Positions 34,975 through 43,235 of a stretch of 64,000 nucleotides of DNA are shown here, in pieces. Position 1 is the first letter of the stretch. Each line of letters opens with the position of its first letter. The notes under the pieces were generated by a model. That model was not told the DNA's origin. It was given only the letters and a program-made list of their open reading frames with translations, and searched no databases. The translations under genes and the position numbers were made by a program. Source of the DNA: Brachyspira innocens ATCC 29796 (GTDB lineage: Bacteria; Spirochaetota; Brachyspiria; Brachyspirales; Brachyspiraceae); the NCBI RefSeq assembly GCF_000384655.1, contig NZ_ARQI01000125.1:1-64000 (forward strand). Reading direction: 5' to 3'.

Positions 34975-35655
34975 AATTTACAAACTTAAAAATTTTTACT
35001 ATATACCTAAACAATTATAATTTGTCAAATTTTAGTTATCTATGAATGTAATTACAATTTATTCATAATATAATATATTTTTATTAATCAATAAAATATG
35101 TTTTAGATGTATAGTAAATTACTTGTTTGGTGTAATAATAGGTAATCAGCCGTACGTATAGTTGACATTTGATATAGAGTAGATAATACCGTGCGGTAAG
35201 GTGCAGCGGCTTGCTGTTGACAAACTTAAAAATTTTTAGTATATACTGGAACGATTTCATTTTGTCAACTGATGTACATTATATAGAATTATCAACTTTT
35301 TTGCCGCACACGCTCTGCGGGCTTCGCCAAAGTTTTCGCCAAAGGCACGCTTCGCGAAAAACGCAATTACTAGAACTTTATACTTTAAAGATATGTATTA
35401 AATGTATGATAATACCTGAAATTTGGGCTACACCTAAAGGGGGACTTCGTCAAATGCAGTTCTTTCACCGAAGGTGTACTGCGTATGGTTCTTTGTGCCA
35501 ATACCACAGGCACTTCCTACGGTCGCAAAAGAACTGGGGGGGTGCGTAAGTACGCAGAACGGTCACGCTGTGTACTTCGTAATGGCAAAGCCCCGCAAAT
35601 ATCAAAATTTAAAAAATTAATTTTTTGACAAACTGTATTTTTTTAGGTATATATT
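34975..35655. repeat. Composite family A repeat
   Basis: A left end ACAAACTTAAAAATTTTT, then CTATATACCTAAACAATTAT (34978-35016), is followed by a second TTGACAAACTTAAAAATTTT at 35217. GC-rich cores follow at 35300-35365 and 35455-35595, and a right end TTTTTGACAAACTGTATTTT then TTTAGGTATAT closes at about 35652. The last 60 bases match 722-786. The 35495-35535 segment matches 20005-20045 in reverse complement. It looks like two or three nested or tandem insertions. Confidence 0.65.
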
Positions 35656-35665
35656 AAAATTATAA

Positions 35666-36895
35666 TTATTTTTTCTTTTTATAATATTTGCTTACTATAT
35701 CAATCATTTTTTTATCCTGAATAGCCTCAGCATATTCCAAAACATTATAACTGTCTTTTATATCATCTCCATAAATATCAGGAGGATTTAATTTTATATT
35801 TAAATCCGCACCATTTTTTAATAAGTATTCAGCAACTTCATAATTATGTTGGTCTATAGCATGAAATATCGCAGTATAGTTTATATCATTAGGATAATAG
35901 TTCACATCAGCCCCATTTTCAACCAATGCCTTAACTATTTCTAAATTACCCTCACCTGCAGCAATTGCTATAGGAGGATAATAATATAAAAATTTTGTAT
36001 CTAAATCGGCACCATTATCTTTTAAGAGTTTTACTACTTCAGGAGTAGATGCCGCAAGTATAGTAGCAGGAGCAACTCCGCTGTTATTTGTAGCATTTAC
36101 ATCGACACCATTTTCTATTAAAAGTTTTGAAGCTTCATAAGGATTTTCTCCTGTAACAGCCCAAAGTAATGGAGTATCCCCATTATCATCAGCTTTTCCA
36201 TTAACATCTATTCCATTGTCTATTAGATATTGCATTATATTAATATTGCCTTTTTCAGAAGCATAAATAAGTGCAGATGCTCCCCAAGATGATTTTTCAT
36301 TTATATCTGCGTTATTTTCTACTAATAAATTAAACATTTCTTCATTGCCGTTTTCGCATGCTATTATAATCATATTTTTACCGTCTTTATTTTTTATATT
36401 TATATCAGAGTTATTGTTTATTAGTAATTTTGCCATCTCTATATTATCAGTTCTTACAGCTTCCATTAAAGCATTAAATCCATCGTTTGCTCTTAAATTA
36501 ACCAAAGCCCCATTATCAATCAATGCTTTTGCTATATCATAATGCCCGTATGATGAGGCTATCATTAAAGGGGTTGTATTAGCATAATGTGTAATATTGC
36601 CTATAAGAATCTCATCTTTTGACTGAGCATTTATACTGCCTTCATTTATTAATTCAATCATTTCAGCTACGCCTGTTTTATTTTTATTTTTTTCTAATAG
36701 TTTTGATAATTCATCGCTAGGCATTATTATTTCATTTGTAGTTATTGTGTTTTTTAATTTTTCATTATTAGTTTCATTAAATGTATTATTTTCTATATTA
36801 TTATCTTTTATTTTGTCATTATTGCTTTCGTTTATTTGATTTGAATATAGCGATGTAATTACTGTTAATAATATAATTATAATGTTCTTTTTCAT
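35666..36895 (-). CDS. Exported ankyrin-repeat protein
   Basis: A 409-residue protein with a signal peptide (MKKNIIIILLTVITSLYS) and an Asn-rich linker (about 20-65). About nine ankyrin repeats follow from residue 100 on. Clear units start at TPLMIASSYGHYDIAKALID, FNALMEAVRTDNIEMAKLLI, SALIYASEKGNINIMQYLID, TPLLWAVTGENPYEASKLLI and TAIFHAIDQHNYEVAEYLLK. Ankyrin stacks bind other proteins. Secretion suggests a periplasmic or surface role, possibly toward host proteins, which is inference. The 3' end abuts the composite repeat. Confidence 0.88.
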   Translation of the reverse strand: MKKNIIIILLTVITSLYSNQINESNNDKIKDNNIENNTFNETNNEKLKNTITTNEIIMPSDELSKLLEKNKNKTGVAEMIELINEGSINAQSKDEILIGNITHYANTTPLMIASSYGHYDIAKALIDNGALVNLRANDGFNALMEAVRTDNIEMAKLLINNNSDINIKNKDGKNMIIIACENGNEEMFNLLVENNADINEKSSWGASALIYASEKGNINIMQYLIDNGIDVNGKADDNGDTPLLWAVTGENPYEASKLLIENGVDVNATNNSGVAPATILAASTPEVVKLLKDNGADLDTKFLYYYPPIAIAAGEGNLEIVKALVENGADVNYYPNDINYTAIFHAIDQHNYEVAEYLLKNGADLNIKLNPPDIYGDDIKDSYNVLEYAEAIQDKKMIDIVSKYYKKKK

Positions 36896-37058
36896 ATAAC
36901 TCTCCGATTATTAATTGTTTTTAATATATCATAAATGATAAAAAAATAAAGTAATGGTATTAACTTAATAATCAAATTACTATCATAGCACTATTTTTTA
37001 TAAAATTATAGTTTGTAATAATAAAATAATAATAAATAAAATATTAAGGATAAATACT

Positions 37059-37724
37059 ATGATAAGCCAATTAAATGAATATAGAAAATTATTGTCTAAT
37101 GATATAATAAAAACATGTCTTAGAATGCAAAAAGACGGTATTAATCAGGGTACATCTGGAAATGTAAGTGTACGTTTTGAAAATGGTATGCTTATTACAC
37201 CTTCAAGTATGCCTTATGATACTATGAAAGCTGAAGATATAGTTTTTGTTGATGAGAATGGGAAAGCTGAAGAAGGCAAAAGACCTTCAAGTGAATGGAG
37301 ATTTCATTTATCAATACTAAAAGATAATCCAGATTTTAACTGTGTTATACATAGTCATTCTATATATTCTACAGTAGTATCTATAATTGGAGTTGATTAT
37401 ATACCTGCTATACATTATATGATTGCTGTTGCTGGAGGAAAAATTATACCTTGTGCTGAATATGCTACTTATGGAACCGAAGAGCTTTGCAATAATATAT
37501 CAAAGGCTATGAAAGGGTATAAGGCTTGTATTATGAAAAATCATGGACTTGTGGTTTCTGATTCTACTATAGAAAAGGCTTATGGTGTTTTGGTAGAAGT
37601 AGAAAATATTTCAAGAGAGTTTGTAGAGCTTAGTAAAATTGGTAAGTACAATATTTTATCAGATGAAGAGATGGATATAATACTTAAAAAATTTGGTAAT
37701 TACGGATTAAATGCCCAGAAATAA
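37059..37724 (+). CDS. Class II aldolase/adducin family (fuculose-phosphate aldolase type)
   Basis: A 221-residue zinc aldolase of the FucA/AraD family. Motifs are NQGTSGNVSVRF (phosphate loop), ITPSSMPYD, the catalytic Glu in PSSEWRFHL, zinc ligands in IHSHSIYSTVVS and the C-terminal His in KNHGLVVSD. It cleaves L-fuculose 1-phosphate or a related deoxypentulose phosphate to DHAP and an aldehyde. In a mucus dweller fucose is plausible, but no fucose kinase or isomerase is adjacent. Salvage of 5-deoxyribose 1-phosphate is another option. AAGGATAAATACT precedes the ATG. Confidence 0.85.
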   Translation: MISQLNEYRKLLSNDIIKTCLRMQKDGINQGTSGNVSVRFENGMLITPSSMPYDTMKAEDIVFVDENGKAEEGKRPSSEWRFHLSILKDNPDFNCVIHSHSIYSTVVSIIGVDYIPAIHYMIAVAGGKIIPCAEYATYGTEELCNNISKAMKGYKACIMKNHGLVVSDSTIEKAYGVLVEVENISREFVELSKIGKYNILSDEEMDIILKKFGNYGLNAQK

Positions 37725-37779
37725 TATTTTAAAACTAATAATATATCTTTTTTATTTTTTAATATTAAGGATATAATTA

Positions 37780-38013
37780 TTATTTTGTCTTCTTTAAAGT
37801 TACTAAAATATCTTCATTTTCTATATGTTCAAAAGTACCTTCATACCCATATTTCTGGCATCCTCTTATTACACTTTCACAGCTTGAATGTCCGCTTACC
37901 AAAACCTCTATTATAGTATTTAACTCCTGATTATTGATAGCAGCACATTTAGCCTGAAAAGATGCCTGAGAGCATGACATTCCTCTGGTATCAACTTTAA
38001 TAGTTTCAGACAT
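37780..38013 (-). CDS. TusA/YedF-like protein with altered active site
   Basis: About 77 residues from the ATG at 38013, preferred over 38031 because AAAGGAAAATATC precedes it. The fold follows TusA: VDTRGMSCSQASFQAKCAAI, then a strand, GHSSCESVIRGCQKYGY, and a last strand. TusA-family sulfur carriers normally have a CPxP motif; here the Cys is kept but both prolines are lost (CSQA). Extra cysteines occur in the second helix. It lies downstream of the YedE gene, the partner of YedF in selenium- or sulfur-related clusters. Confidence 0.75.
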   Translation of the reverse strand: MSETIKVDTRGMSCSQASFQAKCAAINNQELNTIIEVLVSGHSSCESVIRGCQKYGYEGTFEHIENEDILVTLKKTK

Positions 38014-38154
38014 GATATTTTCCTTTTTCATTAGTTTATATGTATTTCATAAAATATATTAAATTAATAAATAAGCACCATTTGTTAGAAGCCTTAATTA
38101 TTATAATAAGCATTAGAAATTAATAAATATCTAAATATCATTTTTTATTATAAC

Positions 38155-38218
38155 CTCTGCCTCTGCTGTATATTACCATAACTTATATATGTTATAATAA
38201 TACATAGCAGAAGCAGAG
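38155..38218. other. Long imperfect hairpin between yedE and the tusA-like gene
   Basis: CTCTGCCTCTGCTGTATATT (38155-38174) is inverted at 38197-38218 (AATAATACATAGCAGA then AGCAGAG), with an inner ATAAC/GTTAT stem. The arms reach about 28 bp with few mismatches. No T-run follows on either strand. It may protect or terminate the yedE mRNA, or be a small repeat element. Confidence 0.6.
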
Positions 38219-38296
38219 TTCATTATATAACTTCCAAAAATTTTGTGCAGTATATTTATTATATAATGACAACAACCTGCTGCACGATAAAGTGTA

Positions 38297-39382
38297 TCAG
38301 CTTGCAGTATTTTCTTTCATTGTAAATCCTATGATTACACAGAATATTAAACCTAAAATAACAGCTCCCATTCCATATACTGTAGGACCTGCAGTTGAAC
38401 TTGCCAAATTAAAGTTGTGAGCAAATCCTGCTCCTACTAGCATTCCTATAACGAATATAAAACTGTCCATATTTCCTTCAGCAGATTGTATCATTTGTCT
38501 TCCTGGACATCCTGCACCTAAAGTAAATGCTAAACCAGTAAGAATCATTGATACTGTATTCCATAAAATATTTGTGTGGGCTATTGGCTGATTTTCCATA
38601 GATAAATTGAATCTGCTTGTAGCTATATTAACTATAAAAGCAGCAATTATAAAAGCGATAACTCCTTTAGTCATATGAAAATCTTTCATAAATATTCCGT
38701 CTCTAAGTCCGCCTACAGTACAGAATCTTGATTTTTGAGCTACGAAACCTATTACTATAGAAGCTATTAATGCTATAGCTATAGGAGCTTTCATACTTCC
38801 TGGACCTGATTCAGAGAAAAATATTGGTCCTCCTTCAGAGAATTTAGTTTGTTTTAATAATAGAATTAAAAGAATTACTGCGATAACTAAAGGAAGAAAT
38901 CCAACTAATTTATTTTTATATGCTTTAGGCTGACCTAAAGAGAAATTTTGTTTCCAGAAGAAAACTCCGATTCCTCCTCCTATGATAATTCCTATTAATC
39001 CGAATATACCATTAATATCGCCTCCAGCTACTCTAAGCAAAGTTCTCCAAGGACAGCCTAAGAAAACTAAAGCACCTATCATAGCAAAGAAACCTAAACA
39101 GAATCTTATAATAGGTGAGCTTCCGCCTTTAGGAACAAATTCTTTTGAGATCAATGCAGATATTGTAGCACCAATAACAAGACCTATTAATTCAGGTCTT
39201 ATGTATTGTACTGCAGCGGCTCTATGCAGTCCTAGTGCACCTGCTAAATCACGGGTAAAACATGCTATACATATTCCCATATTAGCAGGGTTGCCCATTA
39301 CAGAGAGCCAAGCTGCTATAGCTCCTATTACGGCACCTATGACTATAATACCTATAGAGCTTGTGAAAAAGTCTTTTTTCAT
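38297..39382 (-). CDS. YeeE/YedE family transporter (selenium-associated YedE type)
   Basis: A 361-residue protein with about ten membrane helices and the duplicated YeeE/YedE fold. Conserved cysteines are in ANMGICIACFTRDLAGALGL, FLGCPWRTLLRVAGGD, KSRFCTVGGLRDG and LGAGCPGRQMIQSAEGN. YeeE members take up thiosulfate by relaying it along such cysteines. The ACFTRDLAGALGLH stretch is typical of the YedE branch that travels with YedF and selenium genes. A good ribosome site (AAAGGAG) precedes the ATG. The TusA-like gene follows after 283 bases. Confidence 0.88.
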   Translation of the reverse strand: MKKDFFTSSIGIIVIGAVIGAIAAWLSVMGNPANMGICIACFTRDLAGALGLHRAAAVQYIRPELIGLVIGATISALISKEFVPKGGSSPIIRFCLGFFAMIGALVFLGCPWRTLLRVAGGDINGIFGLIGIIIGGGIGVFFWKQNFSLGQPKAYKNKLVGFLPLVIAVILLILLLKQTKFSEGGPIFFSESGPGSMKAPIAIALIASIVIGFVAQKSRFCTVGGLRDGIFMKDFHMTKGVIAFIIAAFIVNIATSRFNLSMENQPIAHTNILWNTVSMILTGLAFTLGAGCPGRQMIQSAEGNMDSFIFVIGMLVGAGFAHNFNLASSTAGPTVYGMGAVILGLIFCVIIGFTMKENTAS

Positions 39383-39593
39383 TTTTGACTCCTTTATAAA
39401 TTATATTTTTTATGATTTTATAGTAAAAAAAATTAATTATCAATATAATTTATTAATTTATATTATAGTTATTCAAAAATAATTAATTACAAAGTAAATT
39501 ATTTGTTAATATTATTATTAGAGTAAAATATAAGATTGTTATTTATTTTTTTTGTAGTAAAATATATATAATTAAAAATTAAGGATTTTGTTT

Positions 39594-40202
39594 ATGAAAA
39601 AGATTATACTTTCTTTATTATTTTCTCTATTATTTATAGGCTGTTTAGATTATACCCAGTATGTAACTATAGATAATGATAAAAATATTACAGTTGTTGC
39701 CATAGTTACTATGTCCAAATCTTTAGTAGAATTAGCTGCTTATTCTGAAGGCTATGAAGAAGGCGTTCCAGATTATTATTATGATGATATACTTAGAGAT
39801 ATGGAAAGCGAAGCGAGAAGCAGTTATCCTAGAAATTTTAAATTCAGACAGATAAATAATGACAATGAAGTTGGTCTTTATATAAATGGTATTTTAAAAG
39901 CTCAAGATTTAACAGAAGATGACAGTCTATTAGTTCCTATAAGAAATGGAAATAAGTTTATCTTTACTCCTTTTAATTATTCAGAGGATTCTCAGGATTA
40001 CAGTGAATATGCTTCTATGTTTAGTTCTATGAAAGTAAAATTGATTGTTTCAAAAGATTATATACCTACGATAAGTTCTTGCTATATTTCATCTTATGAT
40101 GATGTAAAAGATGTTAATGTTTATGACTTGAAAGATGCATTCTTAATAGAAATTCCTATGTTTTCAGGTATAGACAGTCCTATTTTGTATATTGAGTTAT
40201 AA
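39594..40202 (+). CDS. Lipoprotein of unknown function
   Basis: A 202-residue protein from ATG 39594 (AAGGA at 39581; the frame also opens with TTG six bases earlier). The signal peptide ends at LLFIGC, Cys about 17. The mature part is beta-rich (TQYVTIDNDKNITVVAIVTM), has a Tyr-rich acidic turn (EEGVPDYYYDD), then IFTPFNYSEDS. I recognise no family. It is probably transcribed alone; a separate promoter for the zinc operon lies downstream. Confidence 0.65.
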   Translation: MKKIILSLLFSLLFIGCLDYTQYVTIDNDKNITVVAIVTMSKSLVELAAYSEGYEEGVPDYYYDDILRDMESEARSSYPRNFKFRQINNDNEVGLYINGILKAQDLTEDDSLLVPIRNGNKFIFTPFNYSEDSQDYSEYASMFSSMKVKLIVSKDYIPTISSCYISSYDDVKDVNVYDLKDAFLIEIPMFSGIDSPILYIEL

Positions 40203-40298
40203 TATTATTAAAGATGGTTTACAATAGATATTTTTATTAATATTTTTTGTAAACTTCTTTTTATAAAAAGTCATAGTGAACAATAAAAATAAATATTC

Positions 40299-40313
40299 AT
40301 AATTGACAATTAT
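40299..40313. promoter_or_regulatory. 7-1-7 palindrome over the zinc-operon -35 (Fur-family box candidate)
   Basis: ATAATTG-A-CAATTAT is a perfect 7-1-7 inverted repeat, the geometry of Fur/Zur/PerR boxes. It covers the -35 hexamer TTGACA (40303-40308), so binding would block RNA polymerase at the zinc operon. Confidence 0.65.
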
Positions 40314-40330
40314 TTATTATAAATTATAAT
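40303..40330 (+). promoter_or_regulatory. Sigma70-type promoter of the zinc operon
   Basis: TTGACA (40303-40308) and TATAAT (40325-40330) are separated by 16 bases; both hexamers are consensus. The ATG of the next ORF is at 40340, so the transcript would start about 3-4 bases before it and be almost leaderless. Confidence 0.65.
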
Positions 40331-40339
40331 ATAAAAATC

Positions 40340-40633
40340 ATGAAACTTATTGTAATATTGTTTACATTTATTATATCTGTATATATCTTTCCTGTATGCT
40401 ATATATTTTATCACTCTAATTATCATATGCACCATTCAGATGAACATTGTACGACATGTATTGAAATGTTTTCTATAGTGAAGGCTGTAACTAAAATAGC
40501 AAAATTTAATAATATATACAATTCAGTTATAATATATTTATCGGTTTCTTTCATATTTTTTGTAAAGATAATCAAAGTAATATTTTATTTAAATAATAAT
40601 CCTACTAAATTAAAAGTAAAACTGATAAATTGA
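40340..40633 (+). CDS. Small membrane protein with His/Cys metal motif
   Basis: A 97-residue protein. A hydrophobic N-terminal segment (about 1-25) is followed by YHSNYHMHHSDEHCTTCIEM, dense in His and ending in CxxC. A second hydrophobic segment (about 63-85) and a basic tail complete it. Small proteins with an H...C..C.I motif after a membrane segment occur near zinc transporters in other bacteria. Here it is the first gene after the palindromic promoter and before znuA, so a role in zinc capture or handling is likely. No ribosome site is seen, consistent with a near-leaderless mRNA. Confidence 0.6.
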   Translation: MKLIVILFTFIISVYIFPVCYIFYHSNYHMHHSDEHCTTCIEMFSIVKAVTKIAKFNNIYNSVIIYLSVSFIFFVKIIKVIFYLNNNPTKLKVKLIN

Positions 40634-40708
40634 TTTAATTTCCTTTATATTTTTTATATTTATTTAATTTAACAATGTTTTTATTTTTTATATATAAAGG
40701 ACTTTTTT

Positions 40709-41710
40709 ATGACAAAGAAAATATTAATTCTAATTTTTATTATGTCAGTATTATCATGTAATACTAATAAATCATCAAATAATGCTGATACAAACAAAGA
40801 AAACAATAAAATAAAAGTTGTAACTACAATATTTCCAATATATGATTTTGCAAGAAATATATTATTAGATAATTCCAGCTTGAAAATGATAATAAGACCT
40901 GGTATCGAAATTCATTCGTTTAATGCTTCGCCTTCAGATATAATAGATATACAGAATGCTGATGTATTTATTTATATAGGAGGGGAAAGCGAGGAGTGGG
41001 CTCAAAAGGTAATATCTTCTATGGATACCAACGGCAAAAAGATAATTAAATTAATTGATTATGTAAATGCTTTAGATGAGGAGATAGTTGAAGGTATGGA
41101 GCATGATGAAGAACATAATCATGATGAAGAATTAAATCATGAAGATCATGATAATATTTCAGAAATGCATACCCATGAAGGAGTTTATGATGAACATATA
41201 TGGACTTCGCCAAAAAATGCTGTTTTAATGGTTAATGCCATTAGCAAAGCTATGTCAGAAATAGATCCTAATAATGCCGATATATACAAAGCTAATGCTG
41301 ATAAATATAATAGTGAACTATACACTCTCGATAATGATTTTAGGAATACTATAAACTCATCAAAAAGAAAAGATATAGTATTTGGAGACAGATTTCCTTT
41401 CAGATATTTAGCTGATGAATACGGACTTAACTACAGAGCTCCTTTTAATGGATGCAGCAGTCAGTCGGATGTAAGTCCTAAAACATTAACATATTTAATA
41501 GGCTATATAAAAGATAATAATATACCATATCTTTATTATATAGAACTAAGCAATGAAAAAATAGCAAATACAATTATAGAACAGACTGGAGCAGCAAAAT
41601 TAAAACTTCATTCTGCACAAAATGTAACTAAAAAAGAGTTTGATGATGGAGCTTCATATTTATCCATTATGAGGGATAATTTAGAAAGTTTAAAAAAGGG
41701 TTTGAATTAA
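40709..41710 (+). CDS. znuA: Zinc ABC transporter substrate-binding lipoprotein
   Basis: A 333-residue cluster A-I metal-binding protein. The lipobox is MSVLSC (Cys about 17). The domain starts KVVTTIFPIYDFARNIL, with a first His in GIEIHSFNASPSD. A His/Asp/Glu-rich loop follows (about 131-155, HDEEHNHDEELNHEDHD), then DEHIWTSPKNAVLMVNAIS. The His-rich loop favours zinc over manganese. It captures Zn2+ in the periplasm for the permease encoded next. AAAGGAC precedes the ATG. The ATPase gene follows after three bases. Confidence 0.93.
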   Translation: MTKKILILIFIMSVLSCNTNKSSNNADTNKENNKIKVVTTIFPIYDFARNILLDNSSLKMIIRPGIEIHSFNASPSDIIDIQNADVFIYIGGESEEWAQKVISSMDTNGKKIIKLIDYVNALDEEIVEGMEHDEEHNHDEELNHEDHDNISEMHTHEGVYDEHIWTSPKNAVLMVNAISKAMSEIDPNNADIYKANADKYNSELYTLDNDFRNTINSSKRKDIVFGDRFPFRYLADEYGLNYRAPFNGCSSQSDVSPKTLTYLIGYIKDNNIPYLYYIELSNEKIANTIIEQTGAAKLKLHSAQNVTKKEFDDGASYLSIMRDNLESLKKGLN

Positions 41711-41713
41711 AAT

Positions 41714-42406
41714 ATGTTGGCTATAAAAGATTTATCAGTATTTTATGATAGTAATGAAGTATTATCAAATATTAATTTCTCTTTATCAAAAGGAGATTAT
41801 CTTTCTATAATAGGCGAAAATGGTTCTGGTAAAACTACTTTAATAAAAACTATACTTGGACTAATGAAACCTAAAAAAGGAAGTATAACATTTGATAGTA
41901 TAAAGAAAAACGAGATAGGTTATCTGCCGCAGCAGGGAATAGTACAGAAATCATTTCCTGCAAGCGTATTTGAAGTAGTGATTTCTGGAAGACTTAATAA
42001 TAAAAAATTTATTCCGTTTTATACTAATAATGATAAAAAAACGGCACTAGAAAATTTGAAGAAACTCAATATAGAAAATTTAAAAAATAAGTCATATAAA
42101 GATTTATCAGGCGGTCAGCAGCAAAGAGTGGCATTAGCTCGTGCTTTATGTTCTACTAAAGAGCTGCTTATATTAGATGAGCCTTCTACTGGATTAGACC
42201 CTATAGCTACTGCTGACCTATATAATCTAATAAAAAAACTTAATAATGAAGTTACTATAATAATGGTTTCTCATGATATAGCAAGTGCTGTAAAATATTC
42301 TAATAAAATACTTCATTTAAATAAAAATATTCTTTTTTTCGGAACAACTGAAGAATATATAAAAACTGATATATACAAAAGAATATCAGGGGAGGATATG
42401 AAATGA
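41714..42406 (+). CDS. znuC: Zinc ABC transporter ATP-binding protein
   Basis: A 230-residue ABC ATPase with Walker A GENGSGKTTLI, Q-loop LPQQGIVQKSFP, signature LSGGQQQRVALARAL, Walker B LLILDEPSTGLDP and the switch His in MVSHDIA. It drives metal import with the ZnuB-type permease. The stop overlaps the start of that gene by four bases, so the two are coupled. Confidence 0.93.
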   Translation: MLAIKDLSVFYDSNEVLSNINFSLSKGDYLSIIGENGSGKTTLIKTILGLMKPKKGSITFDSIKKNEIGYLPQQGIVQKSFPASVFEVVISGRLNNKKFIPFYTNNDKKTALENLKKLNIENLKNKSYKDLSGGQQQRVALARALCSTKELLILDEPSTGLDPIATADLYNLIKKLNNEVTIIMVSHDIASAVKYSNKILHLNKNILFFGTTEEYIKTDIYKRISGEDMK

Positions 42407-43221
42407 TTGCTTTGCTTCAGGAACTTTTTTCATATACCTTTATTATTAGGGCTGTTATAGTTGGAATATTGGTTTCATTATGTGCGGCACTTTTGGGTGT
42501 TAATCTGGTATTAAAGAGATATTCTATGATAGGTATAGGACTTTCTAATGTGGGCTTTGGAGCTTTGTCTCTTTCTATGATGCTAGGCTTTTCTACTCTT
42601 CAGCTTTCTATACCTATAGTGGCTTTGGCATCAATACTGCTTTTGAGAATAAGTGAAAACAGTAAAATAAAGGGTGATGCTGCTATTGCTTTAATATCAA
42701 GTGTATCTTTAGCTGTAGGTATTATAGCTATTACTGTAAAGACAGGTATTAATACAGATGTATGTAACTATATGTTTGGAAGTATACTTGCTATGAGTAA
42801 GAGCGAAGTTTATATAAGTATAGCAGTTAGTGTAATAGTGATAGTTCTTTATATATTGTTTTATAACAAAATATTTTTAGTAACTTTTGACGAAAACTTT
42901 GCCCGTGCTGTTGGTATTAATATAGGGTTTTATAATACACTTATATCCATACTTACATCTTTGATTATAGTATTAGGTATGAGAATGATGGGAGCTATGC
43001 TTATATCGAGCCTTATAATATTTCCAGCATTAACTTCTATGAGGGTATTTAATACTTTTAAGGGAGTTATAATTTCATCGGCAATATTATCAGTGTTCTG
43101 CTTTTTTATAGGTATAGTTCTTTCATTTCAATTAGAATATCCTACTGGAGCATGCATTGTTATGGTGAATTTGGCTATGCTTTTAATATTTTCTGTAATA
43201 GGAAAAGTATTAAAAAGATAA
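42403..43221 (+). CDS. znuB: Zinc ABC transporter permease
   Basis: A 272-residue ABC-3 family permease with about eight membrane helices. Family landmarks are LCAALLGVNLVLKRYSMIGI near the N terminus, the coupling region FDENFARAVGINIGFYNTL and GMRMMGAMLISSLIIFPA. It forms the membrane channel for the metal captured by ZnuA. The ATG overlaps the end of znuC. The next gene begins 14 bases after its stop. Confidence 0.93.
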   Translation: MIALLQELFSYTFIIRAVIVGILVSLCAALLGVNLVLKRYSMIGIGLSNVGFGALSLSMMLGFSTLQLSIPIVALASILLLRISENSKIKGDAAIALISSVSLAVGIIAITVKTGINTDVCNYMFGSILAMSKSEVYISIAVSVIVIVLYILFYNKIFLVTFDENFARAVGINIGFYNTLISILTSLIIVLGMRMMGAMLISSLIIFPALTSMRVFNTFKGVIISSAILSVFCFFIGIVLSFQLEYPTGACIVMVNLAMLLIFSVIGKVLKR

Positions 43222-43235
43222 TTAAGGAGATAATA

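Larger units (their letters stand above)
34805..35665. other. 860-base gene-free region built of repeats
   Basis: After the terminator at 34845 the region is a patchwork of dispersed-repeat parts up to the end of the ankyrin gene. Short frames inside it (34832-35014 minus, 35211-35549 plus) have no recognisable product and coincide with repeat DNA. No gene is supported. Confidence 0.7.

Noticed and set aside
34832-35014. 60-residue minus-strand ORF
   Set aside because: It covers a terminator hairpin and a repeat end, so it is not a plausible gene.
35211-35549. 112-residue plus-strand ORF
   Set aside because: It spans repeat ends and GC-rich cores, has no family resemblance or ribosome site, and its frame is not kept in other repeat copies.
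34845-35665. tRNA or small-RNA gene in the gene-free region
   Set aside because: No cloverleaf with a TTCGA-type arm and acceptor stem could be found by eye; the GC-rich patches are shared repeat cores.
36345-36542. Plus-strand ORF inside the ankyrin gene
   Set aside because: Antisense shadow; the ankyrin repeat periodicity clearly belongs to the minus strand.
38297-39382. Selenocysteine codon in yedE or neighbours
   Set aside because: No in-frame TGA interrupts the coding sequences and no SECIS-like loop follows a TGA; the long hairpin at 38155 is outside any reading frame.
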